From the NCBI RefSeq assembly GCF_000332215.1, contig NZ_ALWB01000020.1, forward strand, positions 1 through 39,714: 39,714 bases of DNA, given 5' to 3'. Every line of letters begins with the position of its first letter. Position 1 is the stretch's first letter. Below are positions 7,741 through 16,535 of the stretch, in pieces. This stretch comes from Pseudanabaena biceps PCC 7429 (GTDB taxonomy: Bacteria; Cyanobacteriota; Cyanobacteriia; Pseudanabaenales; Pseudanabaenaceae). A model generated the notes under the pieces. That model was given only the letters and a program-made list of their open reading frames with translations, was not told the origin of the DNA and made no database searches. Position numbers and translations under genes: made by a program.

Positions 7741-9573
7741 TTAGATTTTACGCTTCATGACTACAAGAGTTATGTCGTCATATACTTTACTAGAACCGAT
7801 AAACTCACGGATATCAGTAATCACAGCCTCTCTAATTTGATCGACAGAATTTCGGTGGAATTTACTGATCGTATGAATCAATCTATCAATTCCATACAGT
7901 TCCTTCGTACTATTCTCCGCTTCTGTAATACCGTCAGTGTATAAAACAACTACATCGCCTAGATTTAAATTTATGGCGGTCTCAAAAATAAATTCAGAGA
8001 TTTCATCGGTTAAACCAATAGGAAATCCTAAGGCATCTGTATCAATTATCTCAATGTCTCCACTATCACGAATCACAATTACACTTTCATGTTGTCCGCT
8101 CAAATGCAGCACGCGATCGTGATAATCAATCAGAATTAGACTCAAACTCTTCTCGCAATTCATGCGCTGAAGATTTTCATAAATAGTATGATTGACCGTA
8201 GATAAAAATTTGACGGGATTCTTCTCTCCATTAATGAGCAAGGTTCGGATCGCCGTTTGCAACATGATCATGATTACTCCGCTTTCTAAACCATGCCCCG
8301 TAACATCACCGATCCCTATTTTGATATGTCCATTTTGCTGTAAAACATCGTAATAGTCACCACCCACCTCATCGGCAGGTTCCATAAATCCTACAATATC
8401 TAATTCTTTAATAGTATTTAATTCTTTTGTCCTAGGCAGGATCATCTTCTGTAATCGTCGAGTAACTGCCAATTCCGAACTCATTCGATAATTTTCTGCG
8501 GTTAATTGCTCATTTAAAAATTTGATTTCGCGATTAGCTTCTAATAATTCACTAGTTCTTGTTTCGATAATTTCTTCTAGATCCCGATTGATCAGATCTA
8601 GCTGAGTATAAGCTTTATCCTTAAGAATAACTTGCTCTTGTAATTCCTGTGAATTGCGATTATTCTCTTCCGCAAGCACTAGAACCATTAATGTGGTAAT
8701 TAAAATTACTCCCATAAATAGTTGTAGGAAGATTAAAGAATTAATCTCTGTAGAAATCTTATAAAAGCTACCAAACTTATAGGAAGTACTTATAGCAGCA
8801 ACCATGGCAGTAAACATAACTGTCAGGGTTGTAATTTTGGAGCCAAATCGAAATGCCGACCATAGTAAAGGTGGCAACAAAAAATACTCAAGGGGCTGAT
8901 TTCCGATGATCGTGAAATAGGATGTTACGACTAAGATCGACAAACATAAAAACAACTCTTTACCATTGGATCTAAAGCTCCATTTGTTATTAGTAACAGG
9001 TGTTATTGTCGATTGCCTACTCCACCATACAAATACCAAAGGTGCGAATAGTAAGACTCCCATCGCATCCCCAACCCACCATCCCCAAGCCACCTTCCAG
9101 TAAACATCCCATGTAATTAACCCCGCACTAGATACTATGAGAGTCCCCAATAATGCTTGGAGAATAGTTCCACCAAAGGTAGTTGCAAGGGCAAACCTCA
9201 CAAAGTTTTTAACGTAATTTAGGAAATTATTCGTCTTGTTGAAAAATAAAATTAATGTGGTAGATGTCAAAGCGCCGATCGTAGGTACGAATCCTGCCAG
9301 AATGGCAAAAAGAAAGGGAGCCTTAGAAACAAAAAAACTATTTAGGGCTGCCCCCAAAAATATTCCCCAACATCGCGATCGCCCTCTTGCTAACAAAGCT
9401 CCTACCGCAATGCCCGCAGGCGGCCAAACAGGTGAGCCTAATTGGGACTGTGGTAGCTGTAGCACTAAGGCACTAATCGCAAGGTAAAGAAATGCAACAA
9501 TTAAACTGTCAATTAAATTGTCAATCCACCAAGAGGTGACGATCTCTTTTTTGATTTTTACAGGTACTTTCAT
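7741..9573 (-). CDS. Membrane-anchored PP2C-type (SpoIIE/RsbU) serine phosphatase with MASE1 sensor
   Basis: This 610-residue signalling protein has an N-terminal MASE1-type integral membrane sensor (residues about 18-300, some eight hydrophobic segments, with the diagnostic SPVWPPAGIAVGALL at 47-61 and WGWWVGDAMGVLLFAP). A coiled coil follows (about 303-372), then a PP2C_SIG domain (about 378-610). Metal-binding motifs are intact: DEVGGDYYD (401-409), GDVTGHG (422-428), LYTDGITEA and a closing YDDITLVVMK. It probably dephosphorylates an anti-sigma-factor antagonist in response to an unknown membrane signal. No anti-sigma or antagonist gene is adjacent, so the partner must be elsewhere. The ATG at 9573 is preceded by GGAG about 13 nt upstream, which is rather far. 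Confidence 0.92.
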   Translation of the reverse strand: MKVPVKIKKEIVTSWWIDNLIDSLIVAFLYLAISALVLQLPQSQLGSPVWPPAGIAVGALLARGRSRCWGIFLGAALNSFFVSKAPFLFAILAGFVPTIGALTSTTLILFFNKTNNFLNYVKNFVRFALATTFGGTILQALLGTLIVSSAGLITWDVYWKVAWGWWVGDAMGVLLFAPLVFVWWSRQSTITPVTNNKWSFRSNGKELFLCLSILVVTSYFTIIGNQPLEYFLLPPLLWSAFRFGSKITTLTVMFTAMVAAISTSYKFGSFYKISTEINSLIFLQLFMGVILITTLMVLVLAEENNRNSQELQEQVILKDKAYTQLDLINRDLEEIIETRTSELLEANREIKFLNEQLTAENYRMSSELAVTRRLQKMILPRTKELNTIKELDIVGFMEPADEVGGDYYDVLQQNGHIKIGIGDVTGHGLESGVIMIMLQTAIRTLLINGEKNPVKFLSTVNHTIYENLQRMNCEKSLSLILIDYHDRVLHLSGQHESVIVIRDSGDIEIIDTDALGFPIGLTDEISEFIFETAINLNLGDVVVLYTDGITEAENSTKELYGIDRLIHTISKFHRNSVDQIREAVITDIREFIGSSKVYDDITLVVMKRKI

Positions 9574-9663
9574 CTTGAGGTGTCTCCAAGGATCTCCCAG
9601 AGCTAATGAGGCAGTTTTTTCATAAAAAAATTAGCTAATGTCAGGAAATCGTAAATATTATGC

Positions 9664-9780
9664 CCCTCAAACATAAATTATCAGTTAATAAGTGTTCAAC
9701 ATTCCAAAGTTTATGCTTGGATAGGACAGGGGCATTACCCTCCGCCTTAGGGTCAGCAGAACGGCAATAAGACAAAGTAA
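9664..9780 (+). promoter_or_regulatory. Candidate structured 5' leader of glgP
   Basis: The 225 bp before glgP contain ATGCCCCT (9660-9667) complementary to AGGGGCAT (9728-9735), and a small hairpin ACCCT-CCGCCTT-AGGGT (9737-9753). GCAGAACGGC follows. CAGGAA lies about 9 nt before the glgP ATG. I do not recognise a known riboswitch class. The structure could be chance. Confidence 0.25.
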
Positions 9781-9798
9781 CCATTCAGGAATAATTCT

Positions 9799-12333
9799 AT
9801 GCAAACAAATGTTGCTAATCAAACCAGCAATATTACGGTAGAAGACGATCGCACAGGTTTAAGTATCGAAACCCTCAAGCGGGCCTTTGCCGATAATCTG
9901 TTCTACATACAAGGCAAACTCGCTATTCTAGCCAATTTTACCGACTATTACATGGCGTTGTCTTATACAACACGCGATCGCCTGTTGCAACGTTGGCTTC
10001 AAACCCTCAAGGTCTACCACGAACAAGACATCAAGACTGTTTACTATCTCTCCGCCGAATTTCTGATGGGGCGACACCTCGGTAATAGCTTGATCAATCT
10101 TGATCTGTACGAATCCATTGAACAAGCGGTCAGAGAGTCAGGGCTGGATCTAACCGAAGTCCTAGAGCAAGAACCCGACCCCGGTTTAGGCAATGGTGGG
10201 CTTGGGCGCTTAGCTGCTTGCTTCCTCGATTCCCTTGCCACCTTAGAAATTCCTGCAATGGGCTATGGCATTCGGTACGAGTTTGGTATTTTCAACCAAT
10301 CGATTCAGCATGGCTGGCAGGTGGAGATCCCCGACAAATGGCTGCGCTGTGGCAATCCTTGGGAAGTAGTGCGCTACGAGTCCACGGTCCAAGTCAAATT
10401 TGGCGGTCATACGGAAATTTACAATGACGATCGCGGTCGTCCCCATACCCGTTGGATTCCTAGCTTCACCGTCGAAGGCATTCCCCACGATACCCCAGTG
10501 CCTGGATATCAAACCAATACCGTTAATACCCTCCGTCTTTGGAAAGCTGAAGCAGGCGAAGATTTTAACTTCCAAGCTTTTAACTCTGGCGACTATGACG
10601 GTGCGGTAGCGACCAAGATCAAATCGGAAACCATTTCCAAAGTCCTTTACCCCAACGACAATACCCCTCAGGGTCGTCAGTTACGCTTAGAGCAGCAGTT
10701 CTTCTTTGTATCCTGCTCACTCCAAGACATCATTCGTCGCCACCTTAACAGATACGGTCGTCTGGATAATCTTGCCGATCATGCGGCGGTGCAATTAAAT
10801 GACACCCACCCCGCGATCAGTATTGCGGAAATGATGCGCTTACTAGTTGACGAACATGGGCTATTCTGGGACGAAGCATGGCGGATTACCCAAAACACGT
10901 TTGCTTACACCAATCACACCTTGATGCCCGAAGCTCTAGAAAGATGGGGTGTACCGCTATTTGAGAGTCTTTTGCCTCGCCATTTAGAAATCATCTATGA
11001 AATCAACCATCGTTTCATGCAAGATGTGCAGACTTGGTTCCCCGATGATGATGAATTGCTATCACGCCTATCCATCATCGAAGAAGGCGGTGGCAAAAAA
11101 GTTCGCATGGCAAACCTCGCAACCATTGGCAGCCATGCTGTAAATGGGGTTGCGGCGTTACATACTGAGCTACTCAAGCAAGATGTATTAAAAGACTTCT
11201 ACAAGCTATGGCCAGAAAAGTTTAACAACAAGACCAATGGGGTTACTCCTCGCCGTTGGGTATTGCTAGCCAATCCTGCCTTATCGGGGCTCATTACCGA
11301 AAAAATCGGCGATACATGGCTGAAACATTTGGATGAACTCCGTAAGATTGAAGCATTTGTTGACGATCACGATTTTCGCGATCGCTGGCGACAAATCAAG
11401 CAAGCGAACAAACAAAAACTCGCCGACTACATCCGTACTCACAATGGTGTCGAAGTTGATGTGAATTCTATCTTCGATATTCAAGTAAAACGGATCCACG
11501 AGTACAAGCGCCAACATCTCGATTTGCTACATATCATTGGACTATACCTGCGCATTAAACAGAACCCCAGTATCGATATCACCCCTCGGACGTTTGTTTT
11601 TGGTGGTAAGGCTGCGCCTGGCTATTTCATGGCGAAATTAATCATTAAAGCGATTAACGCGGTAGCCGATGTCGTCAATCGTGATCCCGACGTTCATGGC
11701 AGAATTAAGGTGGTCTTTTTGGCTAACTTTAGTGCGTCACTCGGACAATTGATTTATCCTGCGGCGGATCTCTCCGAGCAAATTTCTACGGCTGGGAAGG
11801 AAGCTTCTGGAACTGGCAATATGAAATTTACGATGAATGGAGCTTTAACGATTGGAACTTTAGATGGAGCCAATATTGAGATTCGCGAAGAAGTTGGTGA
11901 CGATAACTTCTTTCTCTTCGGTCTTACTGCCTCTGAGGTTGAAGAGATGAAGTCTAAAGGATATAATCCTCGTGACTACTACGAAAGCAATGAAGAACTT
12001 CGCAATGTACTCGATCGCCTTGCTATGGGATATTTCTCTCCAGGAGAGAAAGACTTGTTCAAGCCTTTAGTCGATTCACTTTTGCATCATGATGACTATA
12101 TGTTGTTGGCTGACTATCAAGCCTACTCAGATTGTCAAGCTAAGGTTAGCGAAGCTTATCAGGATGTTGAAAAATGGACAACAATGAGCATTCTCAATGT
12201 TGCCCGTTCTGGGAAGTTCTCTTCCGATCGCACGATTAAGGAATATTGTGACGAGATCTGGAATGTGAAACCTGTTAAGGTAGAATTACAGCCCTACGAT
12301 CCCGCTAAGGCAACTATCAATGTTGGTAGTTAA
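9799..12333 (+). CDS. glgP: Glycogen (alpha-glucan) phosphorylase
   Basis: The 844-residue enzyme releases glucose-1-phosphate from glycogen and is the main catabolic enzyme for the cyanobacterial glycogen reserve. GLGNGGLGRLAACFLDS (about residues 130-146) is the conserved N-terminal block. The pyridoxal-phosphate lysine is K676 in EASGTGNMKFTMNGALTIGT. The KRIHEYKRQHLDLLHI block (about 565) is also typical. Length and motif spacing are normal for the GT35 family. A Shine-Dalgarno-like AGGAA precedes the ATG. An intrinsic terminator at 12469-12501 follows a family D repeat, so it is probably monocistronic. Confidence 0.98.
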   Translation: MQTNVANQTSNITVEDDRTGLSIETLKRAFADNLFYIQGKLAILANFTDYYMALSYTTRDRLLQRWLQTLKVYHEQDIKTVYYLSAEFLMGRHLGNSLINLDLYESIEQAVRESGLDLTEVLEQEPDPGLGNGGLGRLAACFLDSLATLEIPAMGYGIRYEFGIFNQSIQHGWQVEIPDKWLRCGNPWEVVRYESTVQVKFGGHTEIYNDDRGRPHTRWIPSFTVEGIPHDTPVPGYQTNTVNTLRLWKAEAGEDFNFQAFNSGDYDGAVATKIKSETISKVLYPNDNTPQGRQLRLEQQFFFVSCSLQDIIRRHLNRYGRLDNLADHAAVQLNDTHPAISIAEMMRLLVDEHGLFWDEAWRITQNTFAYTNHTLMPEALERWGVPLFESLLPRHLEIIYEINHRFMQDVQTWFPDDDELLSRLSIIEEGGGKKVRMANLATIGSHAVNGVAALHTELLKQDVLKDFYKLWPEKFNNKTNGVTPRRWVLLANPALSGLITEKIGDTWLKHLDELRKIEAFVDDHDFRDRWRQIKQANKQKLADYIRTHNGVEVDVNSIFDIQVKRIHEYKRQHLDLLHIIGLYLRIKQNPSIDITPRTFVFGGKAAPGYFMAKLIIKAINAVADVVNRDPDVHGRIKVVFLANFSASLGQLIYPAADLSEQISTAGKEASGTGNMKFTMNGALTIGTLDGANIEIREEVGDDNFFLFGLTASEVEEMKSKGYNPRDYYESNEELRNVLDRLAMGYFSPGEKDLFKPLVDSLLHHDDYMLLADYQAYSDCQAKVSEAYQDVEKWTTMSILNVARSGKFSSDRTIKEYCDEIWNVKPVKVELQPYDPAKATINVGS

Positions 12334-12364
12334 CCTTTAATGCTTCCTTAGAACCAATACAAAT

Positions 12365-12468
12365 AATACCAATTCACGAAAGTGTGACAACACTTTTGTG
12401 AATTAAAAACTAAACCCAGTAAGGGTTTTCAAAGCTGAAAATGGCGTAGCCATTTTCAGCTTTGGTAT
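12365..12468. repeat. Family D two-hairpin element, copy 1
   Basis: Read on the minus strand it starts TATACCAAAG and ends CGTGAATTGGTATT. One hairpin is AAAGCTGAAAATGGC-GTA plus its exact complement (12431-12463). The other is AATTCACGAAAGTGT paired with ACACTTTTGTGAATT, imperfect (12371-12404). The linker between them (CTAAACCCAGTAAGGGTTTTC) is shared with copy 2 at 19765-19918. Confidence 0.75.
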
Positions 12469-12501
12469 AAAGGCTCGCTAGGCGAGCCTTTATTTGTTTT
12501 T
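12469..12501 (+). terminator. Rho-independent terminator after glgP
   Basis: AAAGGCTCGC (12469-12478), loop TAG, and GCGAGCCTTT (12482-12491) form a perfect 10-bp stem followed by ATTTGTTTTT. This is a good intrinsic terminator for glgP, placed just before the next gene. Confidence 0.7.
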
Positions 12502-12526
12502 AGAAAAATTGTTACTCCCAATAATT

Positions 12527-13540
12527 ATGAAAGTTGCTTTTTTTAATGCCAAGTCCTACGATCGCCATTCCTTTACTTTTGCTAATGAGCGATATCAGCA
12601 TGAAATAGTTTTCTTTGAATGTCACCTCAGTCACGAGACAGTTTCTCTGGCGATCGGATTTTCGGCAATCTGCATTTTTATTAATGACTATCTTGATGCT
12701 GAAATGCTCGAAATTTTGGCTAAAGGGGGTACGAAGTTAATTGCTTTACGTTCGGCTGGGTTTAATCATGTGGATTTAGCAAGCGCATCAAAATTAGGGC
12801 TAGCGATCGTTAGAGTTCCAGCCTATTCTCCTTTTGCGGTTGCCGAACATACGGTAGCTTTGATTTTATCGCTCAATCGTAAAGTGCATCGAGCCTATAA
12901 TCGCGTTCGTGAAGGCAATTTTTCGATTGAAGGATTGCTAGGGTTTGATCTACATGGGGCGACGGTGGGAGTGGTCGGAACAGGAAGAATTGGGGCAATT
13001 TTCGCGCAAATTATGAAGGGCTTTGGCTGTACCTTGATCGGCTATGATGCCTATCACAATCCCAGTTGCCTCGATCTAGGTATGACCTATGTTTCTCTAC
13101 CCGAATTGTTGGCTCAATCTGATATCATCTCGCTCCATTGTCCGCTAACTCCTGATACCTATCATTTAATTGATGATCGTGCGATCGCTCAAATGAAAAC
13201 TGGCGTAATGTTGATTAATACAAGTCGCGGAGGTTTGATTGATACGCAAGCTGCGATCGATGGATTGAAATCTGGAACCATTGGTTATCTGGGCATAGAT
13301 GTATACGAACAGGAGTCAGACCTATTTTTTGAAGACCTATCAAATCGGGTAATTCAAGATGATACTTTTCAGCGCCTACTCACTTTCCCAAATGCGATCG
13401 TTACGGGGCATCAGGCATTTTTTACCCGTCAAGCCTTGGCGAATATTGCGGATACTACGCTCTCTAACATCACAGAATTTGAGCAAAATGGAACTTGTCT
13501 CAATGAGGTGAAGGTCGAAAAAGCGATCGCTGCTAAATAA
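12527..13540 (+). CDS. D-2-hydroxyacid dehydrogenase (D-lactate dehydrogenase type)
   Basis: The 337-residue NAD-dependent enzyme probably reduces pyruvate to D-lactate or a related 2-oxoacid. The Rossmann motif GVVGTGRIG lies at residues 148-156. The catalytic set is present: R234 in [12 protein letters not shown]263 in VYEQE (E261 is the alternative) and H295 in TGHQAF. I chose the ATG at 12527 over the upstream TTG at 12494 because [16 protein letters not shown] is the usual family start and the TTG lies in the glgP terminator. D-lactate dehydrogenase fits the length and the opening sequence, but substrate specificity cannot be read safely. Confidence 0.92.
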   Translation: MKVAFFNAKSYDRHSFTFANERYQHEIVFFECHLSHETVSLAIGFSAICIFINDYLDAEMLEILAKGGTKLIALRSAGFNHVDLASASKLGLAIVRVPAYSPFAVAEHTVALILSLNRKVHRAYNRVREGNFSIEGLLGFDLHGATVGVVGTGRIGAIFAQIMKGFGCTLIGYDAYHNPSCLDLGMTYVSLPELLAQSDIISLHCPLTPDTYHLIDDRAIAQMKTGVMLINTSRGGLIDTQAAIDGLKSGTIGYLGIDVYEQESDLFFEDLSNRVIQDDTFQRLLTFPNAIVTGHQAFFTRQALANIADTTLSNITEFEQNGTCLNEVKVEKAIAAK

Positions 13541-13609
13541 GCTCTAGAATCGCGTGTTGTTCGTATCATGCCTAAATCAACGTCAGTTCGGGTTAAGTTG
13601 GTAAATTTT

Positions 13610-13662
13610 AAAATCCTAAAGGTAAAAGCCTTGCTAAGTAAGGCTTTTACCTTTAGGATTTT
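13610..13662. repeat. Long perfect hairpin between convergent genes
   Basis: Arms of 23 bp (AAAATCCTAAAGGTAAAAGC..., 13610-13632) pair perfectly with 13640-13662 around a 7-nt loop. It lies between the dehydrogenase (+) and modA (-) ends and could serve both as a terminator. The apex lacks the family C GC core. Confidence 0.7.
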
Positions 13663-13762
13663 GCGTAGCAAACCCTTTCCCAAATCCCATTCAAGTTATT
13701 CCGAACTCACGTTACTTATGCTGAACTACTTATTGCCAGCCTACTTCCTGAATGAATAGAAA

Positions 13763-14599
13763 TCAGAGGGGACTGAATCCATGTTTCTCGAAAATAGTCC
13801 TAGCTGGTTCGCTGGATAAAAATTCTAGATAGGATTTGGCGCTTGTTTGGTTGGTGCTTTTTTGCAAAACGGCGATCGGATAGACAATTGGTTTGTGAAG
13901 TTTAGCATCAATGACTTGTACTACTTTAACTTTAGTGGAAGTTTTGGCATCTGTTGCATAGACGATTCCTGCTTGAGCATTGCCCGATTCCACAAATTGC
14001 AGCACTTGACGCACGTTATTCACTAAGACAAATTTTGATTGCACATCTTGCCATAGTTCTAATTTTGTCAAAACCTGTTCGGCATATTGACCTGCGGGAA
14101 CACTGCGAGGATCGCCGATCGCAATGCGTTCGATATTAGCATTGGTTAAATCTTTTAATTCTTTAGCATCATCTTTATCCGCAGGAACGATTAGTACTAA
14201 GCGATTGCTCAATAGATCGCGGCGCGTATCAGCAATGATTAAGTCCTTTTTTTGCAATTCATCCATTTGCTTGGCGGCGGCGGAAATAAAGACATCAACG
14301 GGAGCACCATTAATGATTTGTTGTAGTAAGTCGCCCGAACTTCCAAAGTTATTGCGAATGGCGACATTCGATTTGGCTTTGCTATACGCAAGGGTAATTT
14401 CGCCCAATGATTCCTTGAGACTTGCTGCTGCTGAAACTGTTAATTGGATATTCTCCTGTTTGACTGGAGAAACTGCTGATGTGCTGGCTATAGGTTTACT
14501 GGTTTGTTCGACTGTTGGAGAGAAGAAGCGACATCCTGCGATCGCGCATAGGGTGACAACGATTAGAGAGAGGAAAGTGACGACCTTTTTTTTGTTCAT
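13763..14599 (-). CDS. modA: ModA-like molybdate-binding lipoprotein
   Basis: The 278-residue substrate-binding protein should capture molybdate (or tungstate) for an ABC importer. With the ATG at 14599 the N-terminus is a lipoprotein signal, MNKKKVVTFLSLIVVTLCAI then AGC (Cys23). The longer start at 14656 would add 19 residues encoded by the repeat at 14642-14745, so I reject it. Family motifs are LTVSAAASLKESLGEI, VRNNFGSSGDLLQQI-like INGAPVDVFISAA, and AGIVYATDAKTS. No modB or modC gene is adjacent. A MOSC (molybdenum-cofactor-related) gene lies about 4 kb away. Phosphonate or sulfate specificity is unlikely. Confidence 0.88.
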   Translation of the reverse strand: MNKKKVVTFLSLIVVTLCAIAGCRFFSPTVEQTSKPIASTSAVSPVKQENIQLTVSAAASLKESLGEITLAYSKAKSNVAIRNNFGSSGDLLQQIINGAPVDVFISAAAKQMDELQKKDLIIADTRRDLLSNRLVLIVPADKDDAKELKDLTNANIERIAIGDPRSVPAGQYAEQVLTKLELWQDVQSKFVLVNNVRQVLQFVESGNAQAGIVYATDAKTSTKVKVVQVIDAKLHKPIVYPIAVLQKSTNQTSAKSYLEFLSSEPARTIFEKHGFSPL

Positions 14600-14641
14600 G
14601 GGAAACTCTAATAGAATTATTTTTATGCTATTACAGATTAA

Positions 14642-14745
14642 TAAGTAGTTAGGCATAATTAAAAACCAAAACCAGAGAGCATACCGTCCGCTACGCGGGC
14701 GGTATGCTCTTCTAGGTTTTAAGTTTACTTATGCCTAGCTACTTA
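14642..14745. repeat. Family A palindromic element (104 bp)
   Basis: It runs from TAAGTAGTTAGGCATAA to ATGCCTAGCTACTTA with a central AGAGCATACCGTCCGC / GCGGGCGGTATGCTCT hairpin. It sits upstream of modA. It has about 16-bp terminal inverted repeats and no coding capacity, so it is MITE-like. Confidence 0.85.
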
Positions 14746-14804
14746 ATACAAATTCAATTAAAAAGCCATGACAAAATTCTATTTAGATAGAATGGTATCA
14801 CCAA

Positions 14805-15452
14805 TCATTGGGGCTTAAACCAAAAGAACAAGTCTCTCGAACCAGTAAGCCCCTGCCCAAAGAATAGGAGGGTTGCGAAAATATTCAATATAATATGCAC
14901 ATTTCTCCAACGATTTTGGCGATCTTGATAGATATCTTGAACGATCGCAACTGAAAAAATCATCAGTAAAGCTGAAGCTATGCCGTAGTAGTAATGGGAA
15001 AAGAACCACTCGCTATCTTTGCGATAAATCTCTGGTTGTGAGCCGATAACAATCAGCCCCATACCTGCTAGGGTAGCAAAGGTTCCACGCCATAATTTCT
15101 TCGTAGCGCGATAGAGAAATACCATTGAAGCTATCGTGCCGAGAAACAATAGGGCAACTATGACAACTCGAAATGGTTCTTTAGTTAGACTATCGTGAGC
15201 GATCATCTTTGAGACCATTGGAAACCCCATACCTAAAAGTGCTACTCCTACGACCGCACCAGTTAACCAGTATCCGATGGCAAGATGTTCCGAACCAACG
15301 ATTGGAGGAATTTTGCTCTTGACTCCACTTGCCGATTGCAACCGTCGCTGACGAGCTAACCAAGAACGGTTGAGCGCAATACCAATTAATGGAAATACGA
15401 TCGCGATCGCGATCGTCGGATGTAACAAAGCAAAAAAATATTTTAGTTCCAT
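14805..15452 (-). CDS. DUF4079 family membrane protein
   Basis: The 215-residue protein has about six hydrophobic helices and no known enzymatic motif. The pattern (FALLHPTIAIAIVFPLIGIA near the N-terminus, EHLAIGYWLTGAVVGVALLG, a late SHYYYGIASALLMIF helix) fits DUF4079, a family common in cyanobacteria and plastid-bearing lineages. Several conserved His residues in helices (HP near residue 11, EHL, FSHYYYG) suggest heme or quinone contact, which is inference. The ATG at 15452 is preferred to the TTG at 15464. It is probably monocistronic. Confidence 0.75.
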   Translation of the reverse strand: MELKYFFALLHPTIAIAIVFPLIGIALNRSWLARQRRLQSASGVKSKIPPIVGSEHLAIGYWLTGAVVGVALLGMGFPMVSKMIAHDSLTKEPFRVVIVALLFLGTIASMVFLYRATKKLWRGTFATLAGMGLIVIGSQPEIYRKDSEWFFSHYYYGIASALLMIFSVAIVQDIYQDRQNRWRNVHIILNIFATLLFFGQGLTGSRDLFFWFKPQ

Positions 15453-15473
15453 GGTAGGAGTCAATAAAAGTAT

Positions 15474-15531
15474 TGTTACACTTTCGTGAATTGGTATAGG
15501 GTTTCATTTTGTCATACGCAAAATGAAACCC
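15474..15531. repeat. Family D fragment fused to a different hairpin
   Basis: ACACTTTCGTGAATTGGTAT (15479-15498) equals one end of family D copy 1. It is directly followed by a perfect 13-bp hairpin GGGTTTCATTTTG / CAAAATGAAACCC (15499-15511 and 15519-15531), which is absent from the other D copies. It lies upstream of the DUF4079 gene. Confidence 0.6.
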
Positions 15532-15616
15532 GTTATAAGTTTAAATAAAATTATTTAACTGCACTGGTAACTGCTCTGGTAACTGCACTGGGATCGCAAT
15601 TAAGGATCAAGCTTTA

Positions 15617-16462
15617 TTAATCCGCATTAAATACTGCGCGATCGCGTCCTTGTTTTTTAGCTAAATATAATCCTTTATCCGCCGATTCGATGAGAATTTT
15701 GGAAGATAATTTCTTGGTAGGCTGGATTGTCGATATACCAATGCTGACCGTAACGCGATCGCTGATAAACGAAGCTTCATGCTTGATATTTAAACTTGAG
15801 ACGGTATGACAGACTTTCTCGGCAATAAAGGTTGCCCCTTCCTTTAGGGTATTAGGTAAAATTACCGCAAATTCCTCACCGCCATATCGGGCTGCTAAGT
15901 CTGCTGGGCGACGAATACAGGATTCGATCGCCTTAGCAACGGCGCGTAAACAATCATCTCCCGCAGGATGTCCGTAGCGATCGTTATAACGCTTAAAAAA
16001 ATCGACATCACATATAAGTAACGACATCGGTAGCCCTTCTCTAGCTAAACGCTGCCATTCTATTTCTAGTTTTTGATCGAAGGTACGTCGATTAGCAATT
16101 TGGGTTAATCCATCAATAGTTACTTCGCGGGCAAGTGACAGTGCACGTTCGTAGAGCAGTGCTTCGATCGTGTCACTATGGCGGGTAGTAGTATCAAGGA
16201 TGATTTCTAGATCGTTTTTCTCACTAGAAAGTCGATCTAATAGCAATCTTAGAGCCGTCTCCGTTCTTTGGCGATCGATAATTTCTGTTTGCAGACGGTG
16301 ATTTGCCTCCGATAATTGTTCTTCTTGGATGGTTTTACTAACTAAACGATCCCTTAGAATAATGTTTTGAGCTTTTAATTCTTGGATTTCCTGCTTTAGA
16401 CTCGCAACTGTAGCCAAGAAAAGTCCTTCAGTACTGACTAAGTCACTTTTTTCTGTTTCCAT
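15617..16462 (-). CDS. Diguanylate cyclase (GGDEF domain)
   Basis: The 281-residue cytoplasmic protein makes cyclic di-GMP. Residues about 20-100 form a long coiled coil. The GGDEF domain begins near 112 with VTIDGLTQIANRR. The active-site loop is RYGGEEF (GGEEF 194-198) and the metal aspartate is in ICDVDFF (D152). The inhibitory I-site RPAD (185-188) sits the usual five residues before the motif, so product inhibition is expected. There is no receiver, PAS or GAF domain and no membrane helix; the coiled coil probably dimerises it. The ATG at 16462 is preceded by a purine-rich AAGAAAAG. Confidence 0.93.
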   Translation of the reverse strand: METEKSDLVSTEGLFLATVASLKQEIQELKAQNIILRDRLVSKTIQEEQLSEANHRLQTEIIDRQRTETALRLLLDRLSSEKNDLEIILDTTTRHSDTIEALLYERALSLAREVTIDGLTQIANRRTFDQKLEIEWQRLAREGLPMSLLICDVDFFKRYNDRYGHPAGDDCLRAVAKAIESCIRRPADLAARYGGEEFAVILPNTLKEGATFIAEKVCHTVSSLNIKHEASFISDRVTVSIGISTIQPTKKLSSKILIESADKGLYLAKKQGRDRAVFNAD

Positions 16463-16535
16463 ACTTTTCTTACGATTAGCTGTAGCAATTTTAAAACGGC
16501 TTCAAGAAATTGCCAAATTTACGACAATATTCACA

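Noticed and set aside
13568-13759. 63-codon plus-strand frame between the dehydrogenase and modA
   Set aside because: It crosses the 23-bp hairpin and repeats the same peptide on both arms; it is a translation of a palindrome.
14124-14648. 174-codon plus-strand open frame antisense to modA
   Set aside because: It lies entirely over modA codons and has no recognisable domain; it is a shadow frame of the real gene.
14600-14656. Longer modA start at 14656
   Set aside because: The extra 19 residues are encoded partly by the end of a family A repeat, and the internal Met begins a perfect lipoprotein signal peptide.
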